36,539 nt of DNA. Source: an uncultured Bacteroidales bacterium (lineage in GTDB: Bacteria; Bacteroidota; Bacteroidia; Bacteroidales; F082). The stretch lies in contig CAMYVD010000016.1 in NCBI GenBank assembly GCA_947302205.1, forward strand, positions 1-36,539, written 5' to 3'. This document shows positions 18,656-25,138 of this stretch, one piece after another. The first letter of the stretch is position 1. Each line of letters begins with the position of its first letter. Below the pieces are notes generated by a model. It saw only the letters and a list, made by a program, of their open reading frames with translations, was not told the origin of the DNA and did not search any database. A program made the position numbers and the translations under genes.

Positions 18656-18855
18656 AAAAAAGAAACTGTCTGTCCTAAAGGGAAAAGAATAAACCCTAAA
18701 AGACACGCTTGTGGTCACCGCGTTGCGCAAACGTCCACCGGCACCAAAGTGCTCCTCCGGAGAGGATGAGGCCTGTTTTTACAGTACACGAGTAAACCTG
18801 TTGATTTGATTTTAATGTTGAGTTTACCTGATGCGTTCGGACAGACAGTATCTAT
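18656..18855 (-). ncRNA. ssrS: Probable 6S RNA (Bacteroidales type)
   Basis: A gene-free stretch of about 250 bases between zapA and rny with strong RNA structure. ACTGTCTGTCC (18665-18675) and GGACAGACAGT (18839-18849) form a perfect 11-bp terminal stem enclosing 185 nt, close to the usual 6S length. On the minus strand the stem is followed at once by TTCTTTTTT (18664-18656), a terminator-like T-run that fixes the strand. Inside are two adjacent tetraloop hairpins, at 18741-18752 (GCAC/GTGC) and 18753-18766 (TCCTC/GAGGA). In proteobacteria ssrS lies beside zapA; the same neighbour here supports the call. 6S RNA binds sigma70-type RNA polymerase in stationary phase. The call rests on structure, length and context, not on a sequence match. 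The 5' end is approximate. Confidence 0.7.
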
Positions 18856-18870
18856 ACTTTCAAAGAACTA

Positions 18871-19155
18871 TTATGCTTGATCGCTCAGCAAGGCGTTCAA
18901 GTCGTTGAGCTTTTGTCCCAAATCCTGATCCCTATAGGCAAGTTCCTTCTCGTATTTCACGGTGGAGGTGGCAAATTGCAAGGCCGTCATCGACAGCAGG
19001 TCCTGCATGTCCTTGAAGGCATAATGGGCCGAATATGACTTGATCCTGTCGTTGATCATGGCGGCCGCTTTCCGCACCATCTCCTCGTCAGCCTTGGACA
19101 CTGTCAACTTGTACGACTTGTCGGCAATGACAATATTGATTGTGATTTCTTCCAT
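18871..19155 (-). CDS. zapA: Cell division protein ZapA
   Basis: 94-residue FtsZ-ring cross-linking protein. The N-terminal beta strands (EEITINIVIADKSYKLTV) and the segment EEMVRKAAAMINDRIKSYS match the ZapA globular domain. DMQDLLSMTALQFAT and the following charged helix form the C-terminal dimerising coiled coil. Length is normal for the family. It follows a coiled-coil gene after 21 bases and precedes the probable 6S RNA and rny. It acts at mid-cell in the cytoplasm. Confidence 0.92.
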   Translation of the reverse strand: MEEITINIVIADKSYKLTVSKADEEMVRKAAAMINDRIKSYSAHYAFKDMQDLLSMTALQFATSTVKYEKELAYRDQDLGQKLNDLNALLSDQA

Positions 19156-19176
19156 GGTGCTGACGCTTTATCTGAC

Positions 19177-19473
19177 TTACTCTTTAGTGTTCAAAATTGA
19201 GACGCACTGGTCGATTTCCTTGATCAACTCCTTGATGAGCTTCCTTCCTTCTTTAATCTCTTCCTCGTTGTTACCGAGTGCGTTTACAATTGTGGTTTTA
19301 TTGATCTTTTCGTGCAACTCCCGGTTTGTTTGGACTAACGCCTCGTTTTCTTCGCGAAGCGCTTTGTTCTCACTCGCCAAACGTCTGTTTTCTTCAATGT
19401 GCTGACGATTCGCATCGATGAGCTTCCTCACCTTGACCTCAATCTCGGACAATATGATGTTCATCTCAGCCAT
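19177..19473 (-). CDS. Small coiled-coil protein encoded upstream of zapA
   Basis: 98 residues, almost wholly helical and highly charged. Heptad-like leucine and asparagine spacing runs through LIDANRQHIEENRRLASENK to about residue 60; a short break (NALGNNEEEIKEG) and a second helix ending in DQCVSILNTKE follow. There is no signal peptide or membrane segment, so it is cytoplasmic. No domain family is recognised. Its place directly before zapA, its own promoter box at 19501-19508 and its coiled-coil nature suggest a division-ring partner similar in form to ZapB. That is inference from context. Confidence 0.82.
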   Translation of the reverse strand: MAEMNIILSEIEVKVRKLIDANRQHIEENRRLASENKALREENEALVQTNRELHEKINKTTIVNALGNNEEEIKEGRKLIKELIKEIDQCVSILNTKE

Positions 19474-19500
19474 CTTTCTTCAGAACTTGGAATTGTGCTA

Positions 19501-19508
19501 CAAAAATA
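19501..19508 (-). promoter_or_regulatory. Bacteroidetes -7 promoter box for the coiled-coil-zapA operon
   Basis: The minus strand reads TATTTTTG, matching TAnnTTTG, 28 bases upstream of the ATG at 19473. It lies in the 80-base gap after folE and may drive the long minus-strand run down to frr. Confidence 0.55.
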
Positions 19509-19553
19509 GGAATTATTTCGTTTGATTGCTGTTTGTTTCTTGAAAAATGTGAA

Positions 19554-20144
19554 TTATGGACGCCATTCCTTGATGTACGACATGAATTCGTTCCTGACCC
19601 TGAGGTCCGACTTGAACACTCCGGTGAGGTAGGTTGAGATCATGTAGCCTTCCTTGCGCGCGCCACGGCTTTCCTTGCACATGTGGCGCCCCTTCATCAT
19701 CAGGGCCATGCCGCGTGGCGGATTCTCCTCGCCCAAGGCCTCGGTCAGCACTTCCACCACTTCCTGCACCAGGCGCTCCTGCACTTGCAGTTTCGAGGAA
19801 CAGTAGTCGATGACGCGGCCGATCTTGGAGAGGCCCAGGATTCTGCCTTTCCTGTTCGGGATATAGGCGAACCAATACTCACCGAAGAAAGTGCGGCAGT
19901 GGTGCTCGCAAACGGAGTAGAACGGGCCGTTGTCGATGACCATGTTGTCATAGATGATGCCGTCCTGTCCGTTGGGGAAGGTGGTGATGACGGGCTTTTG
20001 GCTCGGGTCATAACCGCGAAACATCTCCTTGAACATCCGTAAGATCCTGTCGGGAGTGGCTTTCAGCCCCTCGCGGTCGGGATTGTCGCCGATGTATTCG
20101 ATCAGCTCGCGGATGTTTTGCTTGGCTTGCTCTTCAGTGATCAT
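19554..20144 (-). CDS. folE: GTP cyclohydrolase I
   Basis: Converts GTP to 7,8-dihydroneopterin triphosphate, the first step of folate synthesis and also of the queuosine pathway via QueD. 196 residues. Zinc ligands are C79 and H82 (SVCEHHC) and C156 (GRHMCKESRG). The core FGEYWFAYIPNRKGRILGLSKIGRVID is typical. Two bases separate its ATG from the stop of the upstream T9SS gene, so the two are co-transcribed. The queF-C-D-E operon that uses its product lies at 26469-28569 on the other strand. Confidence 0.96.
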   Translation of the reverse strand: MITEEQAKQNIRELIEYIGDNPDREGLKATPDRILRMFKEMFRGYDPSQKPVITTFPNGQDGIIYDNMVIDNGPFYSVCEHHCRTFFGEYWFAYIPNRKGRILGLSKIGRVIDYCSSKLQVQERLVQEVVEVLTEALGEENPPRGMALMMKGRHMCKESRGARKEGYMISTYLTGVFKSDLRVRNEFMSYIKEWRP

Positions 20145-20145
20145 C

Positions 20146-20859
20146 TTATCTCTTTACGATGAACTTTTCGGTTCTCACCATCTCGTTGCCAATCTGGAAG
20201 CTGCAGAAGTAGATGCCAGGCTGGAGGTCATCCACGCTGAAGGTGATTCTGCCTTGGACACCATTGACGAACTGCGACTTCACTTCCTGACCGAGGAGGT
20301 TGTAAATCACGGCCTTGACGCTTGCATTGTCATTGCCGCTGAAGTCGAAGTGTACTTGGCCGCTAGCGGGGTTGGGGTAGGCTTGGCCCAGATTCACGGT
20401 GTACTCCTCAGTTCCGGCTTGGGGGCCGAAAAGCACATTGATGGAGACTCTTTCGTCAGGGTTGGCGCGGTCATAGGCGGTGTAAGTCACCGTCACCACG
20501 GTAGTCTCTTCCGCTTCGTACATGACATGGCCCGACAGTTCATTCTCTGACAGGGTTTGTGCAGGAACGGGCACGGGTCCGTCAACGAGGAAGGTGTTAG
20601 GAGCCAAGCATTGGTCCCAACACATGTAGGCCATGGCGCCCTCTGCGGGGACGGTTACGTTCTGTTCCACCATGACTGCCTGGTCATTATCGGTGAGATT
20701 GCGGATGTGCAGGTGAACGACATATTCAAATGATTCGAACGTGGCTATGATGGTTTGTCCGTCTTGGTAAACCTCGCCATCCTTTTCAAACTGGAGGCTC
20801 TGGGCCGACATGAATGACACGGCGGCCATGAGCATTAAGGTAAAAAATGTCTTTTTCAT
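20146..20859 (-). CDS. Small secreted protein with T9SS type A sorting domain
   Basis: 237 residues. Signal peptide MKKTFFTLMLMAAVSFMSA (cleavage before QSLQFEKDG). A beta-rich body of about 135 residues shows alternating hydrophobic strands and two cysteines close together (MCWDQC, about 100-105) that could form a disulfide. The C-terminal sorting domain starts at about residue 160: AYPNPASGQVHFDF, VIYNLLGQEV, LQPGIYFCSF and a basic end TEKFIVKR. No catalytic motif is recognised. It is first in a two-gene operon with folE, although a surface protein and a folate enzyme share no obvious pathway. Its promoter overlaps that of the divergent gene at 20952. Confidence 0.88.
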   Translation of the reverse strand: MKKTFFTLMLMAAVSFMSAQSLQFEKDGEVYQDGQTIIATFESFEYVVHLHIRNLTDNDQAVMVEQNVTVPAEGAMAYMCWDQCLAPNTFLVDGPVPVPAQTLSENELSGHVMYEAEETTVVTVTYTAYDRANPDERVSINVLFGPQAGTEEYTVNLGQAYPNPASGQVHFDFSGNDNASVKAVIYNLLGQEVKSQFVNGVQGRITFSVDDLQPGIYFCSFQIGNEMVRTEKFIVKR

Positions 20860-20899
20860 ATTTTAAGTCTATTTTTATTTAATGATTAAAATCAACTTG

Positions 20900-20907
20900 C
20901 AAAGTTA
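20900..20907 (-). promoter_or_regulatory. -7 promoter box for the T9SS-folE operon
   Basis: The minus strand reads TAACTTTG, matching TAnnTTTG. A TTTG lies upstream on the same strand at 20930-20933, 22 bases from the box. The region is shared with the divergent promoter at 20919-20926. Confidence 0.6.
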
Positions 20908-20918
20908 TGAAAAAAATC

Positions 20919-20926
20919 TAATTTTG
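20919..20926 (+). promoter_or_regulatory. -7 promoter box for the thioredoxin-like T9SS gene and birA
   Basis: TAATTTTG matches TAnnTTTG. A TTG at 20897-20899 lies 19 bases upstream, the expected -33 spacing. It is the best complete promoter in the window, and its -33 abuts the opposite promoter's -7 box. Confidence 0.65.
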
Positions 20927-20951
20927 CATCAAAATCTACAAATTCTTAATC

Positions 20952-22592
20952 ATGATGAAAAAAACTACTTTTCTCTTGGCATCCCTGATGATGCTTTTTG
21001 TTCTCAAAATCAACGCCCAAACCGAGCGTGTGCTGCTGTTTGAGTGCTTTACCAATACGAGTTGCGGCCCCTGCGCGTCCCAGAACCCTTCGATGGATGC
21101 GCTCATTGCCAACAATGCCGAACACATTGCCGCCATCAAATACCACATGAGTTGGCCTGGTTCCAACGATCCGATGTACCAGCACAATACGACCGACAAC
21201 AATGCGAGGAGGGGCGTTTACAATATCAACTCGGTCCCATGGACGGTCGTCGATGGAATCAGGTACAACGCCGTCACCAATGTTCCTGGCAGCATCAACC
21301 AGAATGCCATCAACAACTGGCTTACGATCCAATCTCCCTTGGAGATGCGCCTGAGATGCGATGTCGATGAAGCCGCCAATACCGTCACGGTGCATGTGAT
21401 GGGCCGTGCCTTGGCTGATCTTACGGGTTCGCCGAGACTTTATGTTGGCGTCATTGAGAATGAAATCCATTTCAATTCGGCCCCGGGAAGCAATGGCGAG
21501 CGCGATTTCTACAGCGTGATGAAGAAGCTCCTTCCTGCAGCGGGGGGTACCGTGTTGGGCACGGTGGTGGCTGGCGACTATTTCGCCTACTCTTTCACAT
21601 GGGAAATGGCCAATGTGTACAATGTTGGCCAGATCGACGCCATCGCCTGGGTCCAGACGACGAATACCAAAGAGGTGTTCCAAGCTTGTAAGTCGAGTGA
21701 ATCGATAGTGCCTTTCTATGATTATGAAGCGGCCGTCACAGGGCTTTCCAATGTGAAAAGCATGAACTGCAGCGGTGTGTCCGAGCCAGTCATTACCATG
21801 ATCAACAACGGCAATGAGACGATGACCTCTGCTGGATTGGAAGTGCTCGTCAACGAAGAAGTGGTGAAAACCATGGAGTGGACCGGCAATTTGGGACTTT
21901 TCGAGGAAACCACCATCGAATTGGGGCAAGTCGAGTTCCCTGTACTGGAGAAAAACACGATGGAAGTCAGGATTGTCAGTGTCAACGGCAATGCGGACCA
22001 AGTTCCACAGAACAATGTGATTTCCACCAACTTTGATGGATCCCCGGAGAATTCGGATGTGACCTTCAAGCTGACCATCAGAACCGATGCCAACCCCCAG
22101 GAAACCACCTGGCGCCTGACCAACCTGACCACCGGTGAGACGGTTCAGGAAGGCGGCCCCTATACGGAAGCTTCCCACTCCTACAATGAGATCCTTGAGG
22201 TTACGGATGACGGCTGCTACGACCTGACGGTCTATGACGCTGGTGGCGACGGCCTCTCGGGAACCGGCATGTTTTATGTGAAGGCAGGCAACAAGACGCT
22301 GTTCTCAGGAACTTCGTTCAAAGACAGCCTGAGCAATGAATTCTCCTACGGAGCCACTACGGATGTTGCAGAAGCCCAAGACGGGATGACCCGCATCTTC
22401 CCCAACCCGACCTCTGGCCTCATCAATGTTGTTTGTGAGGGCGAGCAGGCTGTTGCCGTCTATAACCTGACGGGACAATGCGTCTATACGGGTGTCGCCC
22501 AGGGTCAGCTCCAGATAGACCTCAGCGGCTTCGGCGCTGGCGTTTATGCCGTCAAGGTAGGCGACAAGGCTTGGAGAACAGTCGTCAGATGA
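20952..22592 (+). CDS. Omp28-like/thioredoxin-fold secreted protein with T9SS domain
   Basis: 546 residues. The signal peptide (MMKKTTFLLASLMMLFVLKI, cleavage after NAQ) is followed by an Omp28-type thioredoxin-like domain (about 25-240). That domain keeps a CxxC pair, TNTSCGPCASQNPSMD (about 36-51), and VPWTVVDG with a proline in the cis-Pro position. Residues about 270-370 form an Ig-like region. Residues about 375-470 form the domain TIRTDANPQETTWRL...GGPY...DDGCYDLTVYDAGGDGLSG common in secreted Bacteroidetes proteins. The C-terminal type A domain has RIFPNPTSG and VYNLTGQCVY. It could be a surface thiol-disulfide protein, but activity is unproven. A second ATG at 20955 is an equally good start. 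The stop shares ATGA with birA. Confidence 0.92.
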   Translation: MMKKTTFLLASLMMLFVLKINAQTERVLLFECFTNTSCGPCASQNPSMDALIANNAEHIAAIKYHMSWPGSNDPMYQHNTTDNNARRGVYNINSVPWTVVDGIRYNAVTNVPGSINQNAINNWLTIQSPLEMRLRCDVDEAANTVTVHVMGRALADLTGSPRLYVGVIENEIHFNSAPGSNGERDFYSVMKKLLPAAGGTVLGTVVAGDYFAYSFTWEMANVYNVGQIDAIAWVQTTNTKEVFQACKSSESIVPFYDYEAAVTGLSNVKSMNCSGVSEPVITMINNGNETMTSAGLEVLVNEEVVKTMEWTGNLGLFEETTIELGQVEFPVLEKNTMEVRIVSVNGNADQVPQNNVISTNFDGSPENSDVTFKLTIRTDANPQETTWRLTNLTTGETVQEGGPYTEASHSYNEILEVTDDGCYDLTVYDAGGDGLSGTGMFYVKAGNKTLFSGTSFKDSLSNEFSYGATTDVAEAQDGMTRIFPNPTSGLINVVCEGEQAVAVYNLTGQCVYTGVAQGQLQIDLSGFGAGVYAVKVGDKAWRTVVR

Positions 22593-23326
22593 TGCCTTTC
22601 CGATTCCTTCATCTGGAGAAGGCCGTATCGACCAATGCCTATCTTCAGGAAATCCCTGAAAAAGAACGTGCCCGTTGCGTGGTCTATGCCGATGAGCAGA
22701 CCGCAGGCAAGGGCATGGGGACCAACACCTGGGAGAGCGAGCCTGGCGCCAATCTCACCTTCAGCATGGGCGTTGACATGACGTTCCTGAAGGCCGCTGA
22801 CCAGTTTCTGCTCTCGCAGGCGGTCCCTTTGGGGCTGCTTGAGGTGCTCGACCAAAGGCTGCCCTCCGAAACACTCTCCGTAAAATGGCCCAACGACCTC
22901 TATTTTGGCCACCGAAAGCTATGCGGAATCCTGGTCAACAGTACCATCCATGGCATGGACATGGGCGTTTCCGTGATCGGCATAGGATTGAATGTCAATC
23001 AAATGCATTTCCAAGACTGGCCGACACATCCGATCTCGATGAAGATGATCCTCAACCAAGAAGTGGCTTTGGAGCCCTTGCTCCATCAATTGGTTGAAGC
23101 CGTGGACCGATGGATCCAGCAGTTGCGTACGCTTCAAGGCATCAACGAAATCAAGAAAGGATACTTAAGCCGTCTGTATCGTTACCAGACCTGGGCTGAG
23201 TATGAGGTCAATGGAATTAGGGTAAAACGCCGAATCATCGGAATAGACCCGTTTGGCCGATTGGAGGCCGTTGACGAGTCAGGCGTGCAATACGTTTACG
23301 ATATCAAAGAGATCAAGTTCGTTTAG
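22589..23326 (+). CDS. birA: Biotin--[acetyl-CoA-carboxylase] ligase
   Basis: Attaches biotin to the carboxyl-carrier protein of acetyl-CoA carboxylase and related enzymes. 245 residues; there is no N-terminal DNA-binding domain, so it is a monofunctional ligase rather than a repressor. Motifs are EKAVSTNAYL, the biotinyl-AMP loop ADEQTAGKGMGTNTW (most relatives have GRGRxGRxW), PGANLTFSM, and KWPNDLYFGHRKLCGIL with the catalytic lysine. A C-terminal SH3-like part follows. The first ATG shares ATGA with the upstream T9SS gene; the second ATG (22592) is an alternative. The 3' end overlaps convergent pyrE by 4 bases (TTAG). An in-frame start at 22478 lies inside the upstream gene and was rejected. 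Confidence 0.93.
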   Translation: MMPFRFLHLEKAVSTNAYLQEIPEKERARCVVYADEQTAGKGMGTNTWESEPGANLTFSMGVDMTFLKAADQFLLSQAVPLGLLEVLDQRLPSETLSVKWPNDLYFGHRKLCGILVNSTIHGMDMGVSVIGIGLNVNQMHFQDWPTHPISMKMILNQEVALEPLLHQLVEAVDRWIQQLRTLQGINEIKKGYLSRLYRYQTWAEYEVNGIRVKRRIIGIDPFGRLEAVDESGVQYVYDIKEIKFV

Positions 23327-23967
23327 TGCTGATCCGACCAAGCTTGGGGATCCTTGCGCCATTCCAAGAGCGACTGCTGGTCGTCGGAGTTGATGTAGTT
23401 CTCCTCGATGGCCTTGTGGATCAGGGTTTCGTAGTTGGTCAGGGTGTACAGCTCGCAGTCCTTGGCCTTGAAGTTCTCGGCGGCCGTAGGCAGTTGGTAG
23501 GTGAAGATGGCGAGCATGCCTTTGACGTTGGCGCCGACTTCGCGGAGCGCGTCAACAGCCAATAAGCTCGACTTGCCGGTGGAGACCAAGTCCTCAATGA
23601 CGATGACCGACTGTCCCGACTCGACGACGCCCTCAATCTGGTTCTGCATGCCGTGCGATTTCTTCTCGGAGCGCACATAGCAGAACGGCAGTCCCAGCTC
23701 CTGTGCCACCAAAGCGCCTTGGGCAATGCCTCCCGTAGCGACGCCGGCAATGACGTCAGGCTTGCCGAAATGCTGCATCATCTGCTCCACAAACTGCTGA
23801 CGGATAAAGGTGCGCACTGCCGGATACGACAGGGTGACACGGTTGTCGCAGTAAATCGGGCTGTGCAATCCCGAGGCCCAGGTAAACGGCTTGTTCGGGC
23901 TGAGTTTTACGGCTTTGATTTGCAAAAGATGGTTTGCTAAAATCAGCGAGGAGTCGTCATATTTCAT
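23323..23967 (-). CDS. pyrE: Orotate phosphoribosyltransferase
   Basis: Makes OMP from orotate and PRPP in pyrimidine synthesis. 214 residues from the ATG at 23967. The PRTase motif VIVIEDLVSTGKSSLLA is clear, with upstream KPFTWASGLHSPIYCDNR and GVATGGIAQGALVAQELGLP, and the YVRSEKKSHG loop. An upstream in-frame start at 24093 would add 42 residues of unrelated sequence and lies beyond the promoter box at 24012-24019. It is a single-gene unit, divergent from the NUDIX gene and convergent with birA. Confidence 0.95.
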   Translation of the reverse strand: MKYDDSSLILANHLLQIKAVKLSPNKPFTWASGLHSPIYCDNRVTLSYPAVRTFIRQQFVEQMMQHFGKPDVIAGVATGGIAQGALVAQELGLPFCYVRSEKKSHGMQNQIEGVVESGQSVIVIEDLVSTGKSSLLAVDALREVGANVKGMLAIFTYQLPTAAENFKAKDCELYTLTNYETLIHKAIEENYINSDDQQSLLEWRKDPQAWSDQH

Positions 23968-23975
23968 AAATTGTC

Positions 23976-23983
23976 TATTTTTG
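23976..23983 (+). promoter_or_regulatory. Candidate -7 promoter box for the NUDIX-coaD operon
   Basis: TATTTTTG matches TAnnTTTG and ends 31 bases before the ATG at 24015. No clear -33 is visible. Confidence 0.5.
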
Positions 23984-24011
23984 CGGTTTGAAAAACCCAT
24001 GATTTCGGTTA

Positions 24012-24019
24012 CAAATGTA
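24012..24019 (-). promoter_or_regulatory. Candidate -7 promoter box for pyrE
   Basis: The minus strand reads TACATTTG, matching TAnnTTTG, 45 bases upstream of the pyrE ATG. The box overlaps the NUDIX start codon at 24015-24017 on the other strand. Confidence 0.5.
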
Positions 24020-24653
24020 CAAGATTTTTTATGAACAACGCGCTTTGATTTTTCCAAATATTGAGGAAAAAGACCTGATTTTGGACGTAACATCCCAACA
24101 ATTAGAGTCTTATGAGGTTGAAAAAATCCATAATTTTCTTCGTCAATGGCTGGTTGTGGACCTTACCGAGGACGTGGTGATCGACCATGTCAGCCCGGAA
24201 GTGCTGTCGGCTGCGTTGTGCCGAACCTTCTCCATGGCTCCCGCTGCCGGTGGTGTGGTGGTGAAAGACCGCCAGTTTGCCGCCATCCAGCGTCATGGCA
24301 TCCCTGACCTGCCCAAAGGTCATATCGAGGAAGGGGAGGATGCAGCCACCGCCGCCCTCCGCGAGGTGGAGGAGGAGACGGGATTCATGGGCTTGAAGAT
24401 CATCCGTCAGCTGCCCTCGTCATGGCATTGCTACCTTTATGAGGACGAATGGCGCCTGAAGCAGACCTCCTGGTTCCTGATGGAGGCGGCGGATGAAAGC
24501 CACGTCAACCCGCAACTTGACGAAGACATCACCGAGGTCACTTTTCTTAGCAAATATGACCTTGAATGGTTCCTTAAGAATACTTATCGTTCCATCTCCG
24601 AAACCCTTGGGGAAGAATTGAATAACTTCCAACTGAACAACTACCAACTATGA
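24015..24653 (+). CDS. NUDIX hydrolase
   Basis: 212-residue pyrophosphohydrolase of the MutT/NUDIX fold. The NUDIX box is complete at about 102-124 (GHIEEGEDAATAALREVEEE followed by TGF), with the catalytic REVEEE glutamates. An N-terminal extension of about 75 residues (MYKIFYEQRALIFP...) before the fold is not assigned. No substrate can be deduced; nucleotide sugars, NADH and capped RNA are all known for the family. It overlaps coaD by 4 bases (ATGA). The last residues, NNFQLNNYQL, come from a degenerate AACTNCCAACT-like repeat and look like a 3' extension of low constraint. Confidence 0.9.
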   Translation: MYKIFYEQRALIFPNIEEKDLILDVTSQQLESYEVEKIHNFLRQWLVVDLTEDVVIDHVSPEVLSAALCRTFSMAPAAGGVVVKDRQFAAIQRHGIPDLPKGHIEEGEDAATAALREVEEETGFMGLKIIRQLPSSWHCYLYEDEWRLKQTSWFLMEAADESHVNPQLDEDITEVTFLSKYDLEWFLKNTYRSISETLGEELNNFQLNNYQL

Positions 24654-25129
24654 AAAGAATAGCCGTATTTCCCGGATCATTCGATCCCATCACCCTCGGC
24701 CACCGTTCCATCGTGCTGAGAGCCTTGCCGATGTTCGACATCATTTACGTCGCCGTTGGCGTCAACATGGAGAAGCGCTCCACGTTTCCTTTGGAAAACC
24801 GCATCCAATGGGCGAAGGATGTCTTTGCCGGTTACCCGAACATTATCGTTGAGAGCTACGACGGCCTTACCGCCGACTTCTGCAAGAAAGTGGGCGCGCG
24901 CTTCATCATCCGTGGCCTCCGCAGCGGCTCCGACTTCGAGTACGAGAACATGATCTGCCACGCCAACAAGCGCCTGCATCCTGAATTGGAAACCGTGTTC
25001 TTGCTGACCGAAAGCGAGCTGGTAGGTGTCAGCTCCAGCGTGGTGCGCGACATTTACAAGAATGGGGGAGATACGTCGAGGTTTGTGCCTGAGGAAGTGA
25101 ATTTGGAAGCAGTAAGAAGTAAGAAGTAA
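24650..25129 (+). CDS. coaD: Phosphopantetheine adenylyltransferase
   Basis: Adds AMP to 4'-phosphopantetheine, the penultimate step of coenzyme A synthesis. 159 residues, normal length. Motifs are FPGSFDPITLGHRSI (nucleotidyltransferase HxGH variant TLGH), RFIIRGLRSGSDFEYE, NKRLHPELETVFL and VSSSVVRDI. Translation is probably coupled to the NUDIX gene through ATGA. Its last residues (VRSKK) and stop codon lie inside a 7-base tandem repeat that also reaches the start of the next gene. Confidence 0.97.
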   Translation: MKRIAVFPGSFDPITLGHRSIVLRALPMFDIIYVAVGVNMEKRSTFPLENRIQWAKDVFAGYPNIIVESYDGLTADFCKKVGARFIIRGLRSGSDFEYENMICHANKRLHPELETVFLLTESELVGVSSSVVRDIYKNGGDTSRFVPEEVNLEAVRSKK

Positions 25130-25138
25130 GAAGTGAGA
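25111..25138 (+). repeat. Heptanucleotide tandem repeat over coaD stop and next gene's start
   Basis: Three exact copies of AGTAAGA (25111-25131) and a fourth variant copy AGTGAGA (25132-25138). The coaD TAA lies in the third copy; the A-to-G change in the fourth creates the GTG start codon at 25133. Confidence 0.9.

Noticed and set aside
20946-22178. Long minus-strand frame of about 410 codons
   Set aside because: It is antisense to the Omp28-like T9SS gene, is rich in H, R and G, has no domain, and reflects codon bias of the true gene.
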